DNA from: Larix sibirica
Taxonomy: Eukaryota > Streptophyta > Pinopsida > Pinales > Pinaceae
Assembly: GCA_004151065.3 (NCBI GenBank)
Contig: NWUY0303898549.1
Coordinates: forward strand, 1 to 11,254
DNA: 11,254 nt
Direction: 5' to 3'
In this document: one piece after another, positions 1-7,402 of the stretch
Layout of the letters: every line of letters starts with the position of its first letter
Numbering within the stretch: position 1 is the stretch's first letter
Notes under the pieces: model-generated
Database searches by the model: none
What the model was told of the DNA's origin: nothing
Seen by the model: only the letters and a program-made list of their open reading frames with translations
Position numbers and translations under genes: made by a program

Positions 1-1600
1 TGAACCTAAAACTAAGGTAATTTCATTGTTGATGCATACTAGGTTGATGTGTATTCTAATATATATATAATTAGAACATGTAGATATTTAGCTGTGACAT
101 ATAGATCCTCACTTTATGCTTGGAGATATGATTATTTTTTCTTAATCCCCAATTATACCATGTAGATATCAGTCATGACTTAAATATATGGTTTAAGGAT
201 AAGTCCTTAGTTTCAAGTTGTGAGCTAATTCTTTTCCAATTGTGAAATATGAATTTATTTTCCAACTTCTAGACTATGTCAAAGTTATAGAGAAATTCCA
301 ATTTGGTTCCAATTTGAGATCATATTAGATTCATTAAGGATATGGAGTCATGAGACTGGGTTTATCTAGCGTAATGGATTTAAATTAAGTTATGCAAAGT
401 AATAATGAATCCAATAGCACTTTATTATAAAAGTAAAAGTATAGTATTTGTTAAGAGATTTTTATTACTATATTTTGAGTAATAAACATTTTTATTAAAT
501 CTATTAAGAGATGTGTATGGTATCTTTTTAATAGTTAGGAGATGACTTATTTATCTATTTGTATATTTATCAATTCAATTAGTCTCCAATTATTACTTGG
601 CTATTCATCATTTTCTTAGAAAAGGGCAGAGCACTCACCTTTTGAAGAGGTAGAATGGTTGAGTGTTGTGTGAATATAGTGTTTAAAGAAAATGTAGTGT
701 TATGTGAAAGTCATGAGGATTATGCAACACCTTGCTATATTTTTTTTTATTGTATATTGGTTGAGAAAATCGTAATAGTTGCATCATTACTCAATGGTTT
801 ACTAGTCGTACCATGTCCATGATCCTCCTTTCTATTAATATAAAATAGTTTCATGAGGAAGCATAATAGTAGCAAAGTCTATCTTAGCCCGACTGAAAGA
901 GAGACTAAGAGAGAGGTGTTTTAAATAGTGGAATGAGTGATGGAGATATTGGGATAGTTGAATGCAATTTGCATTTAAAAGTGGGTTTAATCTTAGTACT
1001 CGATGTTCAGTTCTTAGGTGGATGTTTTCCAATTACTTATTGTCTATTTTTTATCTATGGTTTGATGCATTTCATTAATATAATTGTGTGATGATAGACA
1101 CATTTAAATCATGGAATTAATAACATGATTATGTTGTTATTAATTGTTGAGTTCACATGAATAAAATAATTCATTGGGGGTATGCTCATATCCTAAAAGG
1201 AAATGGATCTAGGTAGATGATGAAATATCCTATTCTAGTCATGTTATAGTAAATGATAATATGATGATGGTAGTACCATATTATGGTAAAGGGTGGGATG
1301 ATTATTTTTTGAAATTTTTGCATTGATATGTTATATGTGATTATTTTATTTATAGTATACAAATAATTATCAATATTTCTTATAAGTTGTATGATTTATG
1401 AAAGTCACAAGGCATGTGTTTTTTTGCCTAATAACTTAATACATGGTTTGTGATATGAGGTGAAGTGTTATGAAATTTACATGAAGTGTATATTTACCAA
1501 GATTTAATATATATATATATATATAAAGTGATCTATGATTTTCATGTTGATGTTTGGAAAAAAAAAATAGAGGTTGAACATTTTTACAAGATATTTAATT
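1..1600. other. AT-rich stretch without a recognisable gene
   Basis: I translated and scanned this stretch on both strands and saw no retroelement motif, RNA gene or plausible exon chain. Base composition is strongly AT-biased with many T and A runs, and the longest open frame (minus strand, 835-1032, 65 codons) has no recognisable domain. It may be intergenic sequence, a large intron, or the interior of an element too old to recognise. Just beyond its right edge, the bases before 1638 (CTACTAAAT, then TTTTCAATGCAG) would pass as a branch point and 3' splice site, but no exon could be paired with it. Confidence 0.6.
1507..1525. repeat. (AT)n microsatellite
   Basis: An uninterrupted run of alternating A and T, about nine dinucleotide units, inside AT-rich sequence. 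It is simple sequence with no sign of function. Confidence 0.95.
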
Positions 1601-1671
1601 TTTTCTAAAGATATCTCCTACTAAATTTTCAATGCAGATGGAGACAAGGATGATGAGGACATCATCAATTC

Positions 1672-1684
1672 AAGAAGGGGAGAA
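1672..1684 (+). promoter_or_regulatory. Polypurine tract (plus-strand primer) of a plus-strand LTR element
   Basis: A 13-base all-purine run, AAGAAGGGGAGAA, lies directly before TGTTATAG. A G-rich purine run touching a TG-starting LTR is the usual 3' arrangement of plant LTR elements, where RNase H leaves it as the primer for plus-strand DNA. The preceding frame reads acidic residues (DGDKDDED) and runs into the tract, as the C-terminus of a pol polyprotein often does. The match is to a pattern only; no upstream pol domain could be recognised. Confidence 0.5.
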
Positions 1685-1975
1685 TGTTATAGACCAATTT
1701 TCCCATGTGATAATTTATAAATAAAAAAGAAAGAAAAGAGATTTGAAAATAAAAGAGTGAAAAGAAAAATAAAGTATATATGTAAAAATAAAGTTTAAAA
1801 GTGAAATTATCTTTGTAATTTTGTAAATAATAAAAGGGTAACGGGAAAGGTCATTGTACATTTCATTATACAACCTTTCATTTGCTATTTATTTGTAAGG
1901 GATTCTAAAGACTAGGGAACTGAGGAAAGATAATATAGGATGAGTCCAAGTCAGAGATAAGAGGGAAGCTTGGCA
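1685..1975 (+). mobile_element. LTR relic, probably the 3' LTR of a plus-strand element
   Basis: Starts with TGTTATAGACC immediately after a polypurine tract. The interior is AT-rich and purine-rich on the plus strand (1716-1800), as is common in the U3 region of LTRs. CTATTTATTTGTAAGG near 1885-1900 could be the promoter TATA region. No second copy lies in the window, so neither end can be confirmed by alignment. The right end is set where minus-strand RNase H homology of element 1 begins (about 1976); TTGGCA at 1970-1975 would serve as the terminal CA. The neighbour is in opposite orientation, so two retroelement 3' ends abut. Confidence 0.4.
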
Positions 1976-2463
1976 AGGATATCCCCATATCAAGGATCAT
2001 CAGAGGATATGGTGAACAAGTGTTCATCCAGTATGTGATCAATGATGGGGGACGATGCAGACATATATGGTATGTCCGTGATCAGTTGCGCCAAAGCTAA
2101 AGCCTTGGTGCTCTTGGGGGTAACAAACTCGATTTCATACTCTTGTACGATGAGGATCCATCTGGAAACATGACCCTGGATAAGGTGGCGATTCAACAGA
2201 CATAAAATAGGATTTGAATTTATGACGAGTTTGGTTTGACTCAAAAGAATGTAATGGCGAAGCTTCTAAACCAAAAATACTACGGCTAAAGCTAACTTAT
2301 CGTCATGAGGGTAGGATAGGGGTGGAACATACAGGTTTTGATTCATGTAATATATAATGTGCTCTTAACGAGCATAGTCTTCTTGGACTAGCACTCCAGC
2401 GATGACATAATCAGATGCCAAAGTATAAAGGATGAAATCCTTCGTAAAGTTTGGAGGGAAAAG
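1976..2463 (-). pseudogene. Element 1 RNase H domain (broken)
   Basis: This is the gypsy-type RNase H that would degrade the RNA of the RNA:DNA hybrid. On the minus strand it runs in the same frame as the RT: KDFILYTLASDYVIAG, then VLVQEDYAR, IIYYMNQNL, a degenerate D-K-L-A-L-A motif and KLRHYILL. It closes with CLLNRHLIQGHVSRWILIVQ, EYEIEFVTPKS and the tail DEHLFTISSDDP. In-frame stops are TAA at 2365-2367, TAG at 2266-2268 (where related proteins carry Gln) and TGA at 1990-1992 (where they carry Trp before YGDIL). No indel is seen. The position usually held by the first catalytic Asp is not Asp; in the Tat group this may be inherited rather than damage. Homology fades just after YGDIL, at about 1976. 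Confidence 0.85.
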
Positions 2464-3396
2464 AAAAGTAGTATAAGTTAGAGCATGTTTCAATGCATCG
2501 AAGGTGGCTTGTGCTTGGTCATCCCAAATGAAGGGAACATTGGATCGAAGCAAATGCAAGAATCCATGGACTATTATGGCATATTCTGGTATAAACCGAC
2601 ATAAGAAGTTTTCCTTTCCTTTAAGACTTTGCAGTTGGCACAAGGATCGCGGAGGGGGAAGATTGACAATGGCTTGAACGTGCAACGGATCAATGATGAT
2701 CCCTTTCTGGGAAATGATGAATCTCAACAATTGGCCAGCAAGTATGCAAAAGACATACTTGAGAGGGTTCAAGTAGATATTATATTTGCAACATCGAAGG
2801 AACACTTGTCAAAGGTCCTAATGTTGTGAGCGTTTCTTGGACAATGCAATGAGGTTGTCCAAGTATGCAAGGATGATATGAACCAGGTCATGAAAATAAT
2901 ATGACATGGCACGATGAAACATGGCTCCAGCGTTCCTGATTCTAAATGGCGTGAATCGGTAGGAGAAATTCCCACATGGGGTGGTGAAGGAAGTCTTATA
3001 TTGGTCTTGTTTGGGGATATGAATCTGGTTCTACCTCGAGAATCCATCCATGAAGGAAAGAACCTCATGCCTATCACAAACATCAATAACCTTGTTGATG
3101 AAGGGGGTGGCGTAATTATCTTTTGTGCATGTTAGATTCATATTATGGAATTCAATGCAAACACGTATGGTGCTTTGATTTTTGTTGATGGGGATGGGGT
3201 TGGATACCCATGTAGTGTACGCAATCAAATAAATGAAACAGACTTTGCTCAAATTCTCAATCTCAACTTTTACGGTTGGCGCTTTCAATGAGTGAATGGG
3301 TCTTTCTTTTTGGTGCACCGACACAACCTTCAACCATGTATCAATATGGTGTTCAATGATGGCGAGGTCTAGGTGAGAATTTCGGTATACAAACAA
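2464..3396 (-). pseudogene. Element 1 reverse transcriptase (broken, catalytic site altered)
   Basis: RNA- and DNA-dependent DNA polymerase domain of pol. In order on the minus strand: the N-terminal EHHIDTWLKVV region; YTTWVSNPIPINKN; IRVCIEFHNMN; CTKDNYATPF; SFMDGFS; DQYKTSFTTPCG with FSYR; RNAGAMFHRAMSYYFHDLV; the active-site segment AYLDNLIA; YNIYLNPLKYVF; QLLRFIISQKGI; and the thumb-side VPFIWDDQAQATF. All are in a single frame. Stops are TAG at 3031-3033 right after DGFSR, TAG at 2818-2820 and TGA at 2809-2811. The Y-x-D-D box reads YLDN (2854-2865): the second metal-binding Asp (GAC) is Asn (AAC), which would abolish polymerase activity even without the stops. The enzyme is clearly non-functional; the family assignment is secure. 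Confidence 0.93.
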
Positions 3397-3620
3397 GTGA
3401 CTAAGTCACAAAACTCTTGAAAGAGTGCTTTGTAGGAAAAAATCTCTTCAGTAGCACAAGAGGCACCTAAAAGGATGTTCTTGGCGACACCTGGCTTAAT
3501 CAAAATGTCCACCCGAATGGTAGGAGAGATATTAGCCATATTACCCTCTTCAAAGGCATCAAGAGCTGGGATTGGATCATTGAACCAATCAATGTTTCTG
3601 AGAGGGATATTCTATTGACT
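3385..3620 (-). pseudogene. Element 1 linker and N-terminal edge of RT (frameshifted)
   Basis: The minus-strand frame reads NIDWFNDPIPALDAF, EEGNMANISPTIRVDILIKP and GVAKNILLGASCATEEIF, then YKALFQEFCDLV. This is the segment that precedes RT in many plant Ty3/gypsy polyproteins; the FQEF(C/R)D block leads directly into the E-H-H-I motif. The frame differs from that of the RT, so an indel lies at about 3375-3395, close to the join. A stop (TAG) falls near 3640 in the same frame, and two frames alternate there, implying another indel. No protease motif (D-S/T-G) is found anywhere between the second zinc knuckle and this segment. Confidence 0.75.
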
Positions 3621-3904
3621 CAATGAAGAATTGGCCTAAGGACAGATATGGAAGAATGGGTTCCTCGGAAATGAAGTAGGAATGATGGTGCATATAAGCA
3701 CTTCGATTATTTCTTCATCACTTCGAAAGGATAAAATAGATAGGTTTGATGGGTCCACATTTTTCAATACGACTGCAACATCATGGGATGATGATCAAGT
3801 CTCATAAGAGGATGAGATATAATAAATGGTGGTCATTCCGCTTGAAGAAGACACTGGAGGGTGAACTTATTTGATGGTGGTGACTTGGGACTCAAGAGAA
3901 AGTC
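3621..3904 (-). other. Element 1 region between gag zinc knuckles and RT, protease not found
   Basis: Minus-strand translation gives fragments such as MTTIYYISSS and NVDPSNLSILSFRSDEE, serine-rich and acidic like a polyprotein linker, with stops and at least one frame change. About 110-130 residues of a retropepsin would be expected in this interval, and none of the three frames contains D-S-G or D-T-G. Either an internal deletion removed it, or the reading is too damaged to recognise. Confidence 0.5.
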
Positions 3905-3946
3905 AGTGCAAGTCACCAATACAGATTGATATTTGGGTAGATCAGT

Positions 3947-3979
3947 GCAATGGTGTGAATAGTGACCATAAAGGCCACA
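3947..3979 (-). other. Degenerate second zinc knuckle of element 1 gag, in a shifted frame
   Basis: In a frame different from knuckle 1 the minus strand reads CGLYGHYSHHC followed by TDLPKYQSVL. The last three ligands of C-x2-C-x4-H-x4-C are present; the position three residues before the first shown Cys is Met (3986-3988), so one zinc ligand is lost. The spacing of about 45 residues from knuckle 1 and the shared downstream leucine/proline pattern suggest a two-knuckle gag. Confidence 0.7.
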
Positions 3980-4113
3980 CAATGACATGTATGGTTGGTG
4001 TGCAATGATTTGTTACACGTTTTGGGAGCGCCAAGAAGATGTACCACTAGAATGTTCTTGTCGGTGTCCTCATCTAACGTCTGCAAATGAGTGCACAAGA
4101 TGGGAAATGTTGG

Positions 4114-4155
4114 ACACTGCTGGGTAGCATGACCCAATACATCACATATAGCACA
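4114..4155 (-). other. CCHC zinc knuckle 1 of element 1 gag
   Basis: The residues CAICDVLGHATQQC fit C-x2-C-x4-H-x4-C exactly, with all four ligands intact. This is the classical retroviral and retrotransposon nucleocapsid knuckle that binds zinc and packages RNA. The following PTFPIL has the Cys-Pro-x-x-Pro style ending common in plant gypsy gag. Confidence 0.93.
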
Positions 4156-4501
4156 AGTTGGGGGTGCTCGACATGTAGTAGTAGGATGGGGCTTCACGGC
4201 TTGGTTGGGATTTGTCGACATCATCACATTCTTAGCTTTTTCCCCTAGCCTTCTTCTTGGGAGGAGGTTGGGTGGAAGGTGGTGCTGCCTAAGTGACTCC
4301 AAGAGGAGGTTTATTGAAAATACTAATTAGTTGCACAGGCATTAACACAACCTGTGGTGTAGGGGGCATATTTGGAGGGGTAAGGTACCAAACAAGGAGT
4401 CCTAACATAAATCCCAAGAGGTTGAGCATCACCATTTGTTGCAATCTAAAGGATTACATAAGGTTAACAGTAGCACAACAATACATAACAAGATGCAAGA
4501 T

Positions 4502-4520
4502 CATACATACATACATACAT
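4502..4520. repeat. (CATA)n microsatellite
   Basis: About four and a half CATA units in a row. It lies near the likely downstream end of the element 2 LTR. Slippage here may have altered the LTR end. Confidence 0.95.
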
Positions 4521-4622
4521 GTACATATAAGAATATAAGTAATAGTAGCAGAAGCAACAAGTTGTCTTATATTACGAGACAGCATGTTTAAAAAGGAGCA
4601 TTACATCTCCTAACACACCAGC

Positions 4623-4633
4623 CTATTATATAG
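4623..4633 (-). promoter_or_regulatory. Putative TATA box of the element 2 LTR
   Basis: The minus strand reads CTACTATATAATAGG here. It is about 140 bases inside the LTR start, a reasonable place for the U3/R promoter, and would set transcription starting near 4600-4590 running left. The motif is common in AT-rich DNA, so position inside the LTR carries most of the weight. Confidence 0.45.
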
Positions 4634-4674
4634 TAGATATAAATAGTTATACAGTTATATCTTCATAACTGTCT

Positions 4675-4754
4675 AGTCGGTTGGCCTAACCGACTTAAAT
4701 AACTAAGCCGACTAATCTGTAGTCGTTCGGGAGTACCTTTTCGGCTAGCCGACT
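4675..4754. repeat. AGTCGG repeat and palindrome cluster in U3 of the element 2 LTR
   Basis: The motif CTA(A)(A/G)CCGACT occurs at 4686-4695, 4703-4713 and 4745-4754. A perfect inverted repeat has arms AGTCGGTT (4675-4682) and AACCGACT (4688-4695) around a 5-base loop, and TCGGCTAGCCGA (4741-4752) is a 12-base perfect palindrome. The cluster is rich in CpG while its surroundings are AT-rich. Repeats near the U3 start often act as enhancer or repressor sites in plant LTRs; that role is inferred here. Confidence 0.7.
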
Positions 4755-4768
4755 AGGCTCCTCCAACA

Positions 4769-4781
4769 TCTCCCCCACCCC
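4769..4781 (-). promoter_or_regulatory. Polypurine tract of element 2
   Basis: On the minus strand GGGGTGGGGGAGA abuts TGTTGG, the LTR start. A G-rich tract with at most one pyrimidine placed exactly before TG is the standard plus-strand primer site of LTR elements. It fixes the orientation: internal region to the right, 3' LTR to the left. It is the key evidence that the long accessory frame to its right lies inside the same element. Confidence 0.8.
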
Positions 4782-4866
4782 AAAACATTTCTTCGTCCGA
4801 AAGAGAATAGGGAGATGTAAATTTTTTATAAATATTTGACAAAAATTACAATAAAAATCAATTGAT

Positions 4867-5889
4867 TTATGGTTGTTGGGAGCTATATGATTCTTGTGGA
4901 GGGATACAAGCAACACAAGCTTCGACGATTACTGGAGTGGATAGAGTGAGGAGGTCTTAAAAGTTGTCCAATTCGGCAAGCATAGTTTTGATATCTGTTG
5001 TAGCTGCCATGATATCGAAGAGATGGATCAACTTGAATTGAGGGGTCTTATTCAATACACCTTACAGATTTGATCCAAAAATTTTATGATGTAGTTCAGC
5101 AGCCCTCATAAGTCTATATATTCTAGTGGTAAGTCAGATAACTTCTTCCTATGCTCTTTTCCCTTCAGTGAACCACTGGTGTTATTTTTTTCTTAAGTCA
5201 TCTTGGGGTTGATGCTCCATAGCCAGTTGTTCTTCAATCATCTATTTTGTGGTCGGATATGATAATATTTGTTTGGTATACAAGTCTAGTAGAGGGTCTG
5301 TACAGTTTGGAGTTCCACACATATTTTCCCATAGTAAGTATACCAATTATTTAGGACCAAGGTTTCTCTTGTTGCTTGAGCTTCGTATTCTTTTAATTAT
5401 GTGTCCTTTTCTTCAAAAATTTTAAACTAGTTGGCTATAAGGAAACCGGTTTCATCTTGCTATTGTTGTGTTTCCCACGCCTAGGTTTGTTGAAATCTAT
5501 CTAAGATTGTTTCCACCAGGTTATGCAATTTGTCAATTATTTTGTCCGACTGAGATTCTAGAATGGGTATGACAATTTGTTATGCTTTTTTTGAACAAAT
5601 ACTTCATGCATTGTCTTCTTCTTCTTTCATAGTCTTAATCTTTTTGTTATCTTCCGACCATTTTTTCCTCTTTCTTTGGAAGTAGCTTTGATGATGTCAT
5701 CCAACTCTTGGTCCAATGCCTTGGTTGGAATAAATGGTGCCTGTGTAGAGGAGGATCATGATACTGGTGCAATTGGTAGAGATATTTGTGAACGGGTTTT
5801 TGTCTTTTTTCTCTTGCTACTTTTATTTGAACTTTTATTCTTGTCTATACTTGGTGTCGGATTTGTCTATTTTGTTGTGAGCGTCGTCA
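4867..5889 (-). pseudogene. Accessory protein, basic patch and charged helical C-terminus
   Basis: A basic segment NKSSNKSSKRKKTKTRSQ (about 5792-5840) resembles a nuclear localisation signal. It is followed by DQELDDIIKATSKERGK. After a shift near 5650 comes WSEDNKKIKTMKEEEDN, then PILESQSDKIIDKLHNLVET and LKEYEAQATRETLVLNNWY, with several stops, and after another shift near 5290 MIEEQLAMEHQPQDDLRKK, TTRIYRLMRAAELHHKIFG and FDIMAATTDIKTMLAELDNF. Regularly spaced Leu, Ile and charged residues suggest coiled-coil segments. The frame fades at QEPP-like SSQQP and TAA at 4867-4869, about 85 bases before the polypurine tract. Confidence 0.6.
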
Positions 5890-6492
5890 TTGTTTCTACA
5901 GAACTGGTCAGCGTAGTAGCGGTCGAGCCAGGGACAGTGAGGGTAGGAAACTTTGTGATGGTAATAGTCATGGTGACTGTAGTCTACGGGGAGTGGTGAC
6001 TGTGGGAGGACTCAACGAAGGTGGAGTTGTAGTCGAGATGGTCGAAGGTGGTGTGGTGGTAGTCACTGAAGGGGTTTCGAAAAAGGTAGTCGCCCGAGGA
6101 ATAGTCTGTATGGTTATGTTTGAAACAGATATAGTGGAAATAATGGTATATTCAATTGCAGTCGACGAGGGTAATGAAATGATGAGGGGAGTTGTGTTGA
6201 CTGAGGACATACAAGTATTTAATGTTGAAGGTATTGACAAAGACGCAGCTTCAGGAAGTGGAGGACTTGCATACTGGATTGAAGGATGGTTTTTCGGTGA
6301 AGGGAGGGGAACAGAGAGAAAGTAAGTTTGGACAGTTGTGTAATAGTCGGTGGATGGAATGGAAAGGGATGTCGAAGTGGGACACAAAGTGTTAAGTATA
6401 GCTGGATGCTTTGTTTTCTTTAAATTTTTATTGGTAGGGTAGGTTTTCGGAAAAAAAACATATAATTGATCAAAAGGGGTTGATGCTTCCAA
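5890..6492 (-). pseudogene. Accessory protein, Ser/Thr/Pro-rich low-complexity tract
   Basis: One frame is open for 174 codons (6492-5968), beginning MEASTPFDQLYVFFPKTYP and becoming dominated by Ser, Thr and Pro: SLSIPSTLNT, TTTTPPSTISTTTPPS and LSPPTVTTPRR. At about 5980 the frame changes by one and the same composition continues (TITITKFPTL, TTLTSSVETMTTLTT), showing a recent indel in repetitive codons. The repeats share a short ACCACC/GTC-type pattern, likely prone to slippage. Mucin-like composition is found in surface proteins but also in disordered linkers; no cleavage site or membrane anchor accompanies it. Confidence 0.65.
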
Positions 6493-7402
6493 AATTGGAT
6501 TTATTTAGGTTAACTTTTGTAAAGTGGTAAGTATGAATGTTTTTAATGAATTGTGATGTCTCTGGTGACATAGTTTATTCAGGTAAGACATGTGGTAAAT
6601 TCTATGGTTGTTCTTGTTCAACTTGGGTCGGAGAGGGATGTGGAGACTTGTCATATATTTGAGAGGAATTTCTTTATGCAACTTCTTGGTAATATTAAGT
6701 TTCTTTGGTGGCGGGGGAAATGTTGTAGTGGATGGATTTGGGGTTGTCCAGAGTGTTGGTCACGTCTATCCATACTGCTTATAGATCTGAAGATCTATTG
6801 TGACATTGTTTTTTGTGGCCTCTTTTATAACCTGCTTGGCCTCCTCTTTGATCTCCTCAAGGTCATCTTCTGTTGTCTCCAGAAGAAAACGCTTTTCCTC
6901 TGATGTCCTACTAAAATGTAAGTATTTGTTGGGTCACTTGTTTTACTTTTTCATTTAGTCTAGGTTCTTCAAAATTAGTTTCGACTCCATATTTGATCAG
7001 AGGTTCTTCATCATCTTCCTCATTCATCTCTCCAGTCAGTTCGGCGACAGGTTGGATGCTCGGACCTATGACAGGTACAATTGCCAGTATATTGTCATCG
7101 TCATCATCTCACCCAAAAGTTGTGATGTATATGGATGCTTCCTTCTGATCTTCTATTTATCCATCATTTAGTGGTTCTGCCAGTTCCCATCGAGTATCAT
7201 AAGCTATGGTCATCACAGGAAACATAGTGTTCGATTGTTTAGCTAAATCAGTGAACATTTCTTCGACATTGGTGTAGTAATCAAGTTCTAGTGGTTATTC
7301 ACTTCATTGACCATGCATGTACCATACCTTGGTATGGTCAAGACAAAGATCAATATGTGACTCCGGAGGAAGACTATGTCGGACATATTGAGGTACCATA
7401 CA
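6493..7402 (-). pseudogene. Accessory protein, conserved continuation and acidic middle
   Basis: The frame continues past TGA at 7403 with LPPESHIDLCLDHTKVWYMH, then TGA (7304-7306) and TAA (7295-7297) three codons apart, DYYTNVEEMFTDLAKQSN and AYDTRWELAEPL. Acidic runs follow: DDDDDN (7092-7109) and NEEDDEEP (7001-7024). A frame change at about 6910 gives RTSEEKRFLLETTEDDLEEI and KEEAKQVIKEATKNNV, a strongly helical, charged stretch, then a proline-rich TTTFPPPPKK. It passes without a shift into the Ser/Thr/Pro tract. The acidic and coiled character suggests a flexible or partner-binding region; this is inference from composition. Confidence 0.65.

Larger units (their letters stand above)
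1976..4445 (-). mobile_element. Element 1: truncated Ty3/gypsy retrotransposon relic
   Basis: Read on the minus strand the order is gag C-terminus with two zinc knuckles, a gag-pol linker, RT, then RNase H. The order PR-RT-RH-INT defines Ty3/gypsy, and RT directly followed by RNase H without integrase in front excludes Ty1/copia. The RNase H has the form usual in the plant Tat group (LASD where other gypsy enzymes have an Asp-Ala-Ser), so I infer that group loosely. Missing: the N-terminal half of gag, any D-S/T-G protease site, integrase, LTRs and primer binding site. The left end is cut at about 1976 beside the plus-strand LTR, and the right end runs up against the LTR of element 2. Confidence 0.8.
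3905..4445 (-). pseudogene. Element 1 gag C-terminus, nucleocapsid part (broken)
   Basis: RNA-binding end of the particle protein. On the minus strand it begins with a proline-rich run (PPNMPPTPQVV, then APPSTQPPPKKKARG), followed by VMMSTNPNQ, a zinc knuckle CAICDVLGHATQQC, DEDTDKNILVVHLLGAPKT, and a second knuckle that lies in a different frame. Frame changes occur at about 4375-4385 (an upstream fragment GDAQPLGIYVRTP is in another frame), near 4280, where a stop (TAG) interrupts the proline-rich run, and between 3990 and 4010. The N-terminal gag domain is absent; sequence beyond about 4445 is no longer recognisable and leads into the LTR of element 2. Its position directly upstream of RT in the same orientation supports one original gag-pol unit. 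Confidence 0.8.
4520..4768 (-). mobile_element. 3' LTR of element 2 (inner start sure, outer end uncertain)
   Basis: On the minus strand the LTR starts TGTTGGAGGAGCC at 4768, directly after a polypurine tract. It contains GC-rich AGTCGG repeats in the probable U3, a TATA motif (4623-4633), then AT-rich sequence. The outer end should be a CA; TGTACA ending at 4520 is one candidate, giving about 250 bases, but the end could lie anywhere from 4520 to about 4445, where element 1 gag homology starts. No second LTR copy is in the window, so the length cannot be confirmed. No primer binding site follows, consistent with a 3' rather than 5' LTR. Confidence 0.65.

Noticed and set aside
835-1032. Minus-strand 65-codon open frame in the left flank
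   Set aside because: Short, low-complexity Leu/Ser end, no homology seen; expected by chance at this length.
2769-3086. Minus-strand 105-codon open frame overlapping element 1 RT
   Set aside because: An alternative frame of the same strand; the RT motifs lie in the neighbouring frame despite its stops.
2629-3135. Plus-strand open frames within element 1 RT (2629-2829, 2914-3135)
   Set aside because: Shadows of the RT, which is clearly coded on the minus strand.
4445-4520. A tRNA primer binding site after the LTR, which would make it a 5' LTR
   Set aside because: No 12-base or longer match to the usual plant tRNA-Met 3' end complement could be seen on the minus strand.
4293-4538. Plus-strand 81-codon open frame
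   Set aside because: Antisense to gag remnant and LTR end, contains microsatellite-coded residues, no motif.
4695-4916. Minus-strand 73-codon open frame across the polypurine tract and LTR start
   Set aside because: It runs through the LTR boundary in a frame different from the accessory protein end; it is probably chance.
5676-6325. Two plus-strand open frames (5676-5999 and 5993-6325), Val-rich and hydrophobic
   Set aside because: They are the antisense of the Ser/Thr/Pro-rich tract: GGT/GTC-type codons opposite ACC/GAC produce Val and Gly runs. No domain is seen.
6592-6903. Plus-strand 103-codon open frame with Leu-rich end
   Set aside because: Antisense of the charged helical segment of the accessory protein; no motif of its own.
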